NCBI GenBank assembly: GCA_002495065.1
Contig: DADT01000045.1
Span: forward strand, 16,585-38,892
Source of the DNA: Methanoregula sp. UBA471
Lineage (GTDB): Archaea > Halobacteriota > Methanomicrobia > Methanomicrobiales > Methanospirillaceae
Reading direction: 5' to 3'
Length of the DNA: 22,308 nucleotides
Part shown: positions 7,754-14,625 of the stretch, one piece after another
How positions within the stretch are numbered: the first letter of the stretch is position 1
Layout of the letters: every line of letters begins with the position of its first letter
The notes under the pieces: model-generated
Told to the model about the DNA's origin: nothing
What the model saw: only the letters and a program-made list of their open reading frames with translations
The model's database searches: none
Made by a program: the position numbers and the translations under genes

Positions 7754-7795
7754 GAACATATGAAACGGGTTCATTATCATCCGTTTCATTTGTTC
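7754..7795. repeat. 15-nt imperfect inverted repeat downstream of coaD
   Basis: GAACATATGAAACGG (7754-7768) pairs with CCGTTTCATTTGTTC (7781-7795), 14 of 15 positions, around a 12-nt spacer. The inner 9 bp are perfect. It starts 28 nt after the coaD stop. There is no T-run directly after it, so it may be an operator or an RNA-stabilising hairpin rather than a simple terminator. A second small inverted repeat, CGGTC/GACCG at 7885-7889 and 7900-7904, lies in the same 266-bp gap. Confidence 0.6.
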
Positions 7796-7992
7796 GCATC
7801 TTATGGCAGCTGACTCCTCTATTAATCTCGTTTACCCCCTTTGGATATCAAAACATTATGTGGCGCTGAAAGTTCGTGTTATCACGGTCATTTTTTTCGG
7901 ACCGAAACCTGCACCCCGAATATTAATACACTCACTCACCAAAGTCTCAAGAAAGAACTGAATCTGTAAAAATTTTATCCGGGGGTGATCAA

Positions 7993-9030
7993 ATGTCGGA
8001 GCCGGTAAGAGTGCGAGATTCGGGCGCTGAGTCCGAACCACTCCTTATCAAAGATCAGGGTAGTTTTGCAGTTGGGGGATCCGTCATAAAACATTCCGGC
8101 ATACCCGATCCCCTGACAAGGACACCGGATGGACAGACGCTTCATGGGGATCATGCGTATGTTCAGTATCAGATCCCCGCAAACGCACGCAGTATCCCGC
8201 TCGTCTTCCTGCACGGCGACGGGCAGTTTTCGAAGTGCTGGGGGAGCACACCTGACGGACGTGAAGGCTTCCAGAGCATCTTCCTGCGACGGAGATTCGG
8301 TGTATACCTGATCGATCAGCCCCGCCGGGGCGGTGCGGGCCGCAGTACGCTGCCCGTCAGTATCCCCGCAACGCCCGATGATCAGTACTGGTTCGCCTTG
8401 TTCCGGCTCGGCATCTGGCCGGACTTTTTTCCGGGTGTCCAATTTCCCCACGATGCGGAATCCCTGAACCAGTTCTTCCGCCAGATGACACCGGACACCG
8501 GGCCTTTTGATGCGGAGGTGATCGCGGATGCCGTTGTGGCATTATTCGACAGGATCGGTCCGGGAGTACTCATCACCCACTCGCGGGGAGGGGGGTTGGG
8601 CTGGATCACGACGATCAGAAGCCGGAATGTCCGTGCAGTTGTTTCGTACGAGCCGGGGAGCGGTTTTACTTTCCCGGAGGGGGAGGTTCCTCTCCCCATG
8701 CCCGGTTCGGGCGGAACGCTCGAGGCTGTTGGTGTGCCTGTCAAGGATTTCCTGCAGCTCACAAAGATCCCGATCATCCTCTATTACGGTGACAACATTC
8801 CGGAGGAATGGTCAGGAAATCCGGGCCAGGATGCCTGGCGTGTCCGCCTGGCGATGGCAAGACTCTGGGTGGAAGCGGTAAACGGGAGGGGAGGTCATGC
8901 CCGTCTCGTTCACCTGCCTGACATCGGTATCCGCGGCAACACGCATTTTCCCTTCTCGGATCTCAACAACACCGGGATCGCAGACCTTCTCTCCGGGTTT
9001 CTTACGGAGTCGGGCCTGGACGATGATTAA
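7993..9030 (+). CDS. Alpha/beta hydrolase of unknown substrate
   Basis: The 345-aa cytosolic-looking protein (no signal peptide) has an alpha/beta hydrolase fold. The oxyanion segment is FLHGDGQFSKCW (72-83), the nucleophile elbow is THSRGGG with Ser197, and the probable catalytic His is H318 (GNTHFP). The acidic member could be E220 or D267. It resembles bacterial and fungal hydrolases of unknown substrate more than known methanogen housekeeping enzymes; this is recollection, not a search. The ATG follows a strong site, GGGGGTGATC, about 3 nt upstream. It stands alone between a promoter-poor gap and repeat cluster A, with GC-richer sequence than its flanks, which would fit horizontal acquisition. 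Confidence 0.8.
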   Translation: MSEPVRVRDSGAESEPLLIKDQGSFAVGGSVIKHSGIPDPLTRTPDGQTLHGDHAYVQYQIPANARSIPLVFLHGDGQFSKCWGSTPDGREGFQSIFLRRRFGVYLIDQPRRGGAGRSTLPVSIPATPDDQYWFALFRLGIWPDFFPGVQFPHDAESLNQFFRQMTPDTGPFDAEVIADAVVALFDRIGPGVLITHSRGGGLGWITTIRSRNVRAVVSYEPGSGFTFPEGEVPLPMPGSGGTLEAVGVPVKDFLQLTKIPIILYYGDNIPEEWSGNPGQDAWRVRLAMARLWVEAVNGRGGHARLVHLPDIGIRGNTHFPFSDLNNTGIADLLSGFLTESGLDDD

Positions 9031-9064
9031 TGAAAGGACTTACATTGTAGACTGATGGGGGGAA

Positions 9065-9158
9065 ATTGTTCCCTGGAGGAAAACCTCTCATACCTTTTGT
9101 GAGCCTGCTCCTGTGATTTTTATTGGAACAATCAGGGGGCATTTGTATTGTCACAGGA
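9065..9158. repeat. Two interleaved 8-bp inverted repeats (pseudoknot-like order)
   Basis: ATTGTTCC (9065-9072) pairs with GGAACAAT (9125-9132). TCCTGTGA (9109-9116) pairs with TCACAGGA (9151-9158). The order is A-B-A'-B', so both could form together only as a pseudoknot. The stretch lies just after the hydrolase stop. Chance occurrence cannot be excluded at 8 bp. Confidence 0.35.
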
Positions 9159-9186
9159 CTGACGACGAATTGTTCAAACCCTAAGA

Positions 9187-9428
9187 TTTCCCATGAAAAT
9201 AAATTAAACAGATGTAAGTAATGGAATGTTTGTTCCTCATAATTATTTGTGATGAACCCCGCCGCCCCCGACGGGGCGCCCCCGCGGCGGATCAGATCTA
9301 TAAGCATATTTGTAAACATCGCACTGCCCCGCCGTGCCTCGGAGAGGCCCTGAGGCGGGGAGCCCTCATATTACATGGATTAATGATTTTCATGGTTCGG
9401 GTGTGAGCTCCCGGTTCATGTGTGTTTC
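9187..9428 (-). repeat. Repeat module R1, copy A (reverse orientation)
   Basis: About nine in ten bases match the reverse complement of 12487-12732 by eye. It carries a perfect 10-bp inverted repeat, CCATGAAAAT at 9191-9200 and ATTTTCATGG at 9386-9395. Inside is a nested hairpin: CCCCGCC (9327-9333) with GGCGGGG (9354-9360), enclosing GCCTC/GAGGC (9336-9340, 9344-9348). Another GC-rich palindromic block lies near 9258-9292. The apparent 61-residue frame here is not conserved with the other copy because of a 1-nt indel, so it is not a gene. Confidence 0.85.
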
Positions 9429-9619
9429 AACAAATTGTGATGACCTATTATCGGGAGGGGACAGTGCCTGTCCCCCGAACCGCTTCTGCGCTTTGCGATA
9501 GTGTTGTATCACCTTCTTTTGGAATTATCGCACCAGAGGGGATGCCACAGCGGCGGGGGTGGAGGCATTACGTGCCGTAGCTCCCAGGAGCGTTGAGAAA
9601 AATATATTCTGAGGATTTC
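9426..9619 (+). repeat. Repeat module R2, copy A (left end missing)
   Basis: This is similar along its length to 12729-12934 and to the reverse complement of 19588-19786. It holds a perfect hairpin GGGGACAG/CTGTCCCC (9457-9464, 9468-9475) and ends in TGAGGATTTC, matching TTAGGGTTTC of copy B with two changes. The left GAAACCCTAAG end is absent; the copy abuts R1 at GTTTCAACAAA. Confidence 0.82.
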
Positions 9620-9795
9620 GAAATAGCCAAAATATCAAGCATACAACATATTGGAAAAATTCTCAAAGTTCATTTTCAGTTTACTCACCGTCGGCACTGT
9701 ATCATATGATGGAAATTAATGTCCACCAAATCTTTTTGGACTATCCGCCGTCAGTCGTGTGTTACAAAAAAAAAATTTTAACCATAAAAATATGA
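9620..9795. other. AT-rich spacer between repeat cluster A and the PKD gene
   Basis: No gene or recognisable element is seen apart from the A10 tract at 9766-9775, listed separately. No credible frame with a ribosome binding site occurs on either strand. Confidence 0.5.
9766..9775 (-). terminator. T10 terminator of the PKD gene
   Basis: On the minus strand a run of ten T bases begins about 20 nt past the PKD gene stop. Oligo-T tracts of this length terminate archaeal transcription. Confidence 0.55.
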
Positions 9796-12093
9796 TTACT
9801 TCTGTTTTGCAACCACGATTGCCAGTAATCCGATCACCGATGCAACCACAGTTACCGGGGATAACGGTGTCGCCGTGTTTGATGGAATCGTTGTTGATGC
9901 GGCTGGTACCGCGGTGGTAGCTGCGGTTACGGGAGCAGTTGTCGGTTGCCCTGTTGCAGTGGTAATTAAGGGAACCGGCGCAGCATTTCCACGCTGGGAC
10001 GAGGTTCCGGTCTTAAAGACCGTGTCGGTCCCATACTGGTTCGACACGGTAAGCCTCACATCATAGGATCCCTCGAACGGATACAGGTGAGTCGGGTTCT
10101 GTTCTGACGATGTGGAGCCATCTCCGAATTCCCACAGCCACGTAGCCGGAATCCCGGCACTCATGTCACGGAATTTCACGATAAATGGTGCCTTGCCCTG
10201 CCGGCTGTCCACCGTGAATTCTGCGATAGGTGTCTGTGTTACCGTGATGTAATCCACTTTTCTCTCGTCATCTAATCCGTTTGGATTTGTGGCGGTAAGA
10301 GTCACGGTATACCTGCTTGTCGAAGAACCGCCGGCAGTGGTATAGGTATGCGTGGGATTCTGCTCGCTGGACCTCTCCCCGTCACCGAAATCCCAGGTCC
10401 ATCCTGTTGGACTTCCGGTTGACAGATCGGTAAATTTCACCGTAAACGGGGTGATCCCTTTGGTTTTGTCTGCACTGAAGTCAGCGTGCGGGGTGTTTAC
10501 GACAGTGATATAGTTTCGCTTGGTATGGCTTATTGAAGTGTACGCATCCGATGCAGTCAGCGTGACAGAATAGGTACCGGGCTGCCGGTATGCATGATCG
10601 GGATTTTGCCCGGTCCCGGCAGTACCGTCACCGAAATCCCATTTCCAGTCAGAGGGTGAGTTGGTCGAAAGGTCGGTGAAATGAACATACTGGTTCACGC
10701 TGACCTGTGTCCTGTCGGATGAGAAGTCAACCCGGGGACCTTCTCTTACCGTGATCAGGCTGGTCCTGACCCTAATATTTTCACCAAAGACATTTTTTAC
10801 CGTTAATGATACGGTATAGGTGCCATCTTTGTTGTAGAGGTGAAGTGGCGGGAACTGTTCGCTTGAATTCTGCCCGTCTCCAAAGTCCCAGGACCATGAC
10901 GTCGGATTACCGGCAGAGGTGTCAATGAACCGAACATATTGTGTCCGGGTTCCCTGCTGGTATGATGGTATTTCCGTGATAAAATCTGCAACAGGGACAA
11001 CACCCACGGTGATATAATTTACCTTTCTTTCGGCATCCTCTCCATTGGTATTTGCCGTGGTGAGGGTGACCGTGTAAATTCCTTTCACCAGATACGCATG
11101 ATCGGGGTTCTGTGAAAGTGATGTTACACCGTCACCGAAGTTCCAGGACCATGAAGTCGGTGAGTTGAGTGTTTTATCTGCAAAGTGGATGGGGGTGTTG
11201 ACGGCGACGGTTGTCCTGTCAGCGACAAAATCGGTCACCGGCACACTGCCGGCAACAATGGTCTGGACTGACGTGTCCCTGTTCATCCCGCTTGTCACGG
11301 TAAGATTGACATCAAATGCACCAGGAGTGGTGTACGTATGAACCGGATTCGCCTGGGATGACGTTGTCCCATCACCAAAATTCCAGTTCCATGTTTCGGG
11401 ATTTCCGGTCGAGATGTCGGTAAATTTTACAACCAGGGGAGCTTTTCCCGCTTTTGGTTCAGCGACAAACCCGGATTTCAGGACGGGAATTGCGTGAATG
11501 AAGTAGGGTTTCGAGACATATGATGAACCATATTCATTTGACGTGGTGAGAGTAACCGTGAACTCTCCGCTGGAAAAGTATGTATGCACCGGACTCTGTT
11601 CGGTGGAATCCTTGCCATCGCCGAAGTTCCAGGACCATGATGTCGGGTGACCAGTCGAGCGATCAGTAAACTCTACAGTCAGGGGGGTATTTCCGGTTGT
11701 TGGCTGACCGGTAAAATCTGCTCTCGGTGCAAGCCCGATTGCAATATAATTCGTCTTTATTTCTGAGCTGGAACCGTACGTATTCGTTACCGTCAGCCTG
11801 ACGGTATACAAGCCCTGACGAATATAATTATGCGAAGGATTCTGCTCTGTTGACGTCGCACCATCCCCGAATTCCCAGAGATACGTCAACGGGGTTGTTC
11901 CGGTTGAAAGATCCCGGAATGCAACGGTTGCCGGCACGGTATTATATGCATACAGTGCATCAAAATTGGCAACAGGCGCTAATCCAACGGTGATATAGCC
12001 TGACTCTGAACTGCTGGAAGTACATGCACCTGGCAATACGAGGGCCAGAAGCATTACAGCAACTATTGTATACAAAAGGTTTTTGCGTACCAT
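9796..12093 (-). CDS. Surface protein with eight PKD domains and a C-terminal anchor
   Basis: The 765-aa protein starts with a signal peptide (positive residues then a hydrophobic core, about 1-23) ending LPGAC, so Cys24 might be lipid-modified. Eight consecutive PKD beta-sandwich domains of about 82-87 residues follow. Each carries the WxFGDG signature (for example WEFGDG, WNFGDG, WDFGDG) and HxY plus YxVxLTV strands. A Thr/Ala-rich linker of about 40 residues leads to a final hydrophobic helix (SPVTVVASVIGLLAIVVA) and a KQK tail. This layout implies an outward-facing, membrane-anchored S-layer-associated or adhesive protein. The ATG at 12093 is preferred over GTG at 12102, because GTGATC just before it serves as ribosome site. 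Repeat clusters flank the gene on both sides. Confidence 0.9.
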   Translation of the reverse strand: MVRKNLLYTIVAVMLLALVLPGACTSSSSESGYITVGLAPVANFDALYAYNTVPATVAFRDLSTGTTPLTYLWEFGDGATSTEQNPSHNYIRQGLYTVRLTVTNTYGSSSEIKTNYIAIGLAPRADFTGQPTTGNTPLTVEFTDRSTGHPTSWSWNFGDGKDSTEQSPVHTYFSSGEFTVTLTTSNEYGSSYVSKPYFIHAIPVLKSGFVAEPKAGKAPLVVKFTDISTGNPETWNWNFGDGTTSSQANPVHTYTTPGAFDVNLTVTSGMNRDTSVQTIVAGSVPVTDFVADRTTVAVNTPIHFADKTLNSPTSWSWNFGDGVTSLSQNPDHAYLVKGIYTVTLTTANTNGEDAERKVNYITVGVVPVADFITEIPSYQQGTRTQYVRFIDTSAGNPTSWSWDFGDGQNSSEQFPPLHLYNKDGTYTVSLTVKNVFGENIRVRTSLITVREGPRVDFSSDRTQVSVNQYVHFTDLSTNSPSDWKWDFGDGTAGTGQNPDHAYRQPGTYSVTLTASDAYTSISHTKRNYITVVNTPHADFSADKTKGITPFTVKFTDLSTGSPTGWTWDFGDGERSSEQNPTHTYTTAGGSSTSRYTVTLTATNPNGLDDERKVDYITVTQTPIAEFTVDSRQGKAPFIVKFRDMSAGIPATWLWEFGDGSTSSEQNPTHLYPFEGSYDVRLTVSNQYGTDTVFKTGTSSQRGNAAPVPLITTATGQPTTAPVTAATTAVPAASTTIPSNTATPLSPVTVVASVIGLLAIVVAKQK

Positions 12094-12123
12094 AATGATC
12101 ACAGTTCAAACATATTGTAAACT

Positions 12124-12134
12124 TCTTATATATG
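12124..12134 (-). promoter_or_regulatory. TATA box of the PKD gene
   Basis: On the minus strand, CATATATAAG lies about 36 nt before the ATG at 12093. It predicts a short leader of roughly 10 nt that still includes the GTGATC ribosome site (12097-12102). Confidence 0.5.
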
Positions 12135-12280
12135 AGGAGATCATTCCTGAAATATATTGAGACAGAGAAAATCAGCGAAAATTATAAAAAAAGGGTTTAA
12201 AATAATGGATTTTTAATTATTCGATTGATGATGATCCCTCAGGAATTTTCTGTTATAGCATGTCATTCCATAACTTTGTA

Positions 12281-12490
12281 GAAACGGGCATGAACATGAA
12301 TGGTTCTCACCCAACCATGAAAAATTGTGAAGGTTCATCTGGCACTCGCAACAGGCTATTGAGAGGCCAGGGTCGGAGTTTTCAGCTCATTGAAGCGCCG
12401 CGGGGGCGTCCCTTTTTGGTGCGGCGCAGGTCATCGCAACGGGATTGGCACTTCCCGAAATTACTGTAATTGTGGAATTTTCAGGGGAAA
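12281..12490 (+). repeat. Repeat module R3, copy B
   Basis: This module is closely similar to 19385-19591 in the same orientation. The left arm GAAACGGGCATGAAC is followed by a small hairpin ATGGTT/AACCAT and CCATGAAAA. The core contains a perfect stem GCGCCGC/GCGGCGC around a GGGGGCGTCCC...TTGG loop. The right end is TTTTCAGGGGAAA, where R1 begins. The 69-residue open frame across it is not kept in copy C. Confidence 0.83.
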
Positions 12491-12732
12491 CACACATGAA
12501 CGGGAGTTCGCACCCGAACCATGAAAATCATTAAACCCTGTAATTTTATGAGGGCTCCCCGCCTCAGGGCCTTTCCGAGGCACGGCGGGGCAGTGCGGTG
12601 TTTACAAATATGCTTACAGGCACTGATCCGCCGCGGGGGCGCCCCGTCGGGGGCGGCGGGGTTCATCGCAAATAATTATGAGGAATAAATATTCCATTAC
12701 TCATATCGGTTTAATTTAATTTTCAGGGGAAA
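12487..12732 (+). repeat. Repeat module R1, copy B
   Basis: This is the second R1 copy, inverted relative to 9187-9428. The left end GAAACACACATGAACGGG overlaps the right end of R3 at GGGGAAA. The right end TTTTCAGGGGAAA overlaps the left end of R2. The nested GC-rich hairpin is kept, with one inner pair lost. The left arm GTTC/GAAC hairpin before CCATGAAAAT resembles that of R3 although the cores differ. Confidence 0.85.
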
Positions 12733-12934
12733 CCCTAAGTTTGCATCAAATGGTAAAGCACCTGTTTACGGAGGGGACTGTGCTATCCCCCAAACCGCCC
12801 CTGCGCTTTGCGATGGTGTCGTATTACTTTCTCCGGAGTTATCGCTCCAGGGGGGTGCTACAGCGGCGGGGGGCTGACGCATTACATACCGTAGCCCAAA
12901 AAAGAGCGTTAAGAAAAATATTTTTTAGGGTTTC
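12729..12934 (+). repeat. Repeat module R2, copy B (intact ends)
   Basis: This copy has perfect 10-bp terminal inverted repeats, GAAACCCTAA (12729-12738) and TTAGGGTTTC (12925-12934), giving a 206-bp unit. The core matches copies A and C. The GGGGA/TCCCC hairpin is weaker here than in A and C. No open frame with a start site is shared with the other copies. Confidence 0.85.
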
Positions 12935-13067
12935 TTTTAAGCCCAGTTCATAACTATTCAAAGGTGCCGAAGGATCAGGTGTTGTCACCGATGATGTGAA
13001 ATCATGCAAAAAAATGCAACCGGATTACGTATCCTGACTCCTCTGGAAGTTTTTTTCGGATAATTTT
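12935..13067. other. Spacer between repeat cluster B and pyrI
   Basis: No gene is seen. On the minus strand, TGCA-T7-TGCA around 13010 lies about 50 nt past the pyrI stop and could terminate the pyrBI transcript. Confidence 0.4.
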
Positions 13068-13541
13068 TCAGATAATGTAACTTGTCAGATCCTTTGTGAT
13101 TACCCAGTCGCAGTAAGAGCAATGAAGCCCTTTTGGCAGTACCGCGAACTTGCTCTGGATTGGTTCGTTGGTATTGGAAATGCACCCCGGGTTTGGGCAC
13201 CGGACAATCCCGACAATAAGTGAGGGGATTTCCACTCCCTTTTTTTCACAGACTTTAAAATTCCGGATGATATTTATGGTCGCCCGCGGGGATATGAGGG
13301 CAATCCTGTCAACCTCTTCTTTTGAAAGTTCCCGGTTGGTAAGCTTGACGATATCCTTACACCCCATATTCCTGCTTGGGACATTGGTCGCAATCGAAAG
13401 AGCCTCCTGGGTGGTCCCGGTGATCCCGAGAATTTTCACCACATTGAGCGCCTCTCCTCCATCGATGTGGTCGATCACCGTCCCGTTTTTAATACGCCGG
13501 ACGAGGAGGCCTTCATTTTCTTCATTTTCAGTTTTTTTCAT
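13068..13541 (-). CDS. pyrI: Aspartate carbamoyltransferase regulatory chain
   Basis: PyrI binds the allosteric nucleotides and links PyrB trimers in aspartate transcarbamoylase, the first committed step of pyrimidine synthesis. The 157-aa protein shows the N-terminal nucleotide-binding fold (VIDHIDGGEALNVVKILG, 22-39) and a C-terminal zinc domain with C115, C120, C141 and C144 (CPNPGC and CSYC). The length is normal. Its ATG overlaps the pyrB stop by 4 nt (ATGA), so the two are translationally coupled. A stretch of acidic and Lys residues (KKTENEENE) precedes the domain. Confidence 0.95.
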   Translation of the reverse strand: MKKTENEENEGLLVRRIKNGTVIDHIDGGEALNVVKILGITGTTQEALSIATNVPSRNMGCKDIVKLTNRELSKEEVDRIALISPRATINIIRNFKVCEKKGVEIPSLIVGIVRCPNPGCISNTNEPIQSKFAVLPKGLHCSYCDWVITKDLTSYII

Positions 13542-14434
13542 TGCATCACCCGCATGAGCATTGCCATCCGAACCGGAACACCATTCCGGGATTGTTCAAA
13601 GTAGCGGGCGTAGGGCAATTCGTCAACCCTTGGATCTATCTCATCGATACGGGGGAGGGGGTGGAGGACGATAAGATGATCTTTTGCACCGGCAAGAAGT
13701 TCCGGCGTGATACGGTAGCTGGAAGCTACATTGAAATATGAGGCCGAATCCGGAAATCTTTCCCGCTGGATTCGGGTGACGTAAAGAACATCCACGTCGC
13801 AGATCACATCATTGAGATCGTCGTGTTCAACAATTTCCATTCCCTTCTCTCTCAGGTCCGCTGCGAGTGTCGCGGGAAGCTCAAGTCCTTTCGGCGAGAT
13901 GATATGCAGACGTGCATTGTAGAGCGAAAGGGCTGACGCCAGTGAATGAGCAGTTCGTCCGTATCTCAGGTCTCCAATCAGGGCTACGTCAATCCTGTCA
14001 ATCGGCATTGACTGGCGTATGGTATACAGATCCAGAAGTGTCTGGGAAGGATGCTGCCCGGCACCATCTCCTGCATTTATAACCGGGACAGTGGCAAATT
14101 CAGCGGCAAGTCTGGCTGCGCCCTCTTTTGGATGCCGGATCACAATAGCATCTGCGTATCCGCTGACAACCCGGATTGTATCGGCAAGTGTCTCCCCTTT
14201 AGCTATAGAGCAGGCTTCAACACTTCCGACGGAAAGGGAAGTTCCCCCCAGCCGTGCCATAGCTGATTCAAAAGACATCCGGGTCCGGGTGCTGGGTTCA
14301 AAAAAAAGTGTGGCAAGGATTTTACCATACAGGACATTCCTGTCGTATTTTCTTTGATCTATCTGCCGCGCATGGTCGAGCAGAAGATCGATCTCTTTCC
14401 GGTTAAAGTCCCCGATAGATATGATATGATGCAG
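13538..14434 (-). CDS. pyrB: Aspartate carbamoyltransferase catalytic chain (apparent CTG start)
   Basis: PyrB joins carbamoyl phosphate and L-aspartate. The frame encodes all conserved parts: HHIISIGDF at the N-terminus, carbamoyl-phosphate loop FFEPSTRTR (44-52), GDGAGQHPSQTLLDLYT, GDLRYGRTAHSL and HPLPRIDEID. With the start at 14434 it is 298 aa, the normal length. The first in-frame ATG (14278) is residue 53, right after STRTR, and would remove the active-site loop. No ATG, GTG or TTG occurs in frame between the upstream TAA (14462-14464) and that ATG. CTG at 14434 follows GGGAGGGGAG by 3 nt, so it is the best start; a sequence error is the alternative. It forms an operon with pyrI. Confidence 0.9.
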   Translation of the reverse strand: MHHIISIGDFNRKEIDLLLDHARQIDQRKYDRNVLYGKILATLFFEPSTRTRMSFESAMARLGGTSLSVGSVEACSIAKGETLADTIRVVSGYADAIVIRHPKEGAARLAAEFATVPVINAGDGAGQHPSQTLLDLYTIRQSMPIDRIDVALIGDLRYGRTAHSLASALSLYNARLHIISPKGLELPATLAADLREKGMEIVEHDDLNDVICDVDVLYVTRIQRERFPDSASYFNVASSYRITPELLAGAKDHLIVLHPLPRIDEIDPRVDELPYARYFEQSRNGVPVRMAMLMRVMQ

Positions 14435-14447
14435 ATGCTCCCCTCCC
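14432..14447 (-). promoter_or_regulatory. Strong ribosome binding site before the pyrB CTG codon
   Basis: On the minus strand GGGAGGGGAG is followed by CAT and then CTG (14434-14432). GGAGG lies 7 nt before CTG, ideal spacing for archaeal 16S pairing. It decides the choice of this non-standard start. Confidence 0.6.
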
Positions 14448-14491
14448 GTTCGTTTGTACGATTATTTGTTGTTCCTGTTCTAATTACCTAT

Positions 14492-14499
14492 CTTTTAAA
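14492..14499 (-). promoter_or_regulatory. TATA box of pyrBI
   Basis: TTTAAAAG on the minus strand lies about 60 nt before the CTG start. It would give a leader of about 30 nt that carries the ribosome binding site. Confidence 0.45.
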
Positions 14500-14582
14500 C
14501 AGAACATGCCGGGGATACACTCAAAAAATACGGAAAGACTACATTCATGTTTTTCCATAACAATGATCATATTCACACATTA

Positions 14583-14606
14583 CGCATCTTATCCGAAACA
14601 GATGCG
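14583..14606. promoter_or_regulatory. Perfect 7-bp inverted repeat upstream of the sugar operon
   Basis: CGCATCT (14583-14589) and AGATGCG (14600-14606) flank a 10-nt spacer and end 19 nt before the GTG at 14626. Position and symmetry suit an operator or a leader hairpin for the aminotransferase operon. A regulator is not identified. Confidence 0.4.
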
Positions 14607-14625
14607 ACTCCAGGAGTGATTGGCA

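Noticed and set aside
9221..9406. 61-residue open frame in R1 copy A, and its counterpart at 12481-12666 (minus) in copy B
   Set aside because: The two share a central run of residues, but the frame shifts by a 1-nt indel near the GC-rich block, the starts differ, and the DNA is explained by hairpins. It is unlikely to be a protein.
12260..12469. 69-residue open frame in R3 copy B and a 91-residue frame at 19404-19679 in copy C
   Set aside because: The frames use different starts and run out of register between copies. The second runs from R3 into reversed R2. No ribosome site is conserved.
9187..12934. Repeats as a CRISPR array
   Set aside because: The units are 200-250 bp, of different types and orientations, with no short regular repeats or unique spacers and no cas genes.
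12281..12934. Repeats as a complete insertion sequence
   Set aside because: No transposase or other coding sequence is present within or next to the modules.
13538..14278. pyrB as a 246-residue truncated gene starting at the first ATG
   Set aside because: The upstream sequence in the same frame encodes the full conserved N-terminus, so the gene is intact and only the start codon is unusual.
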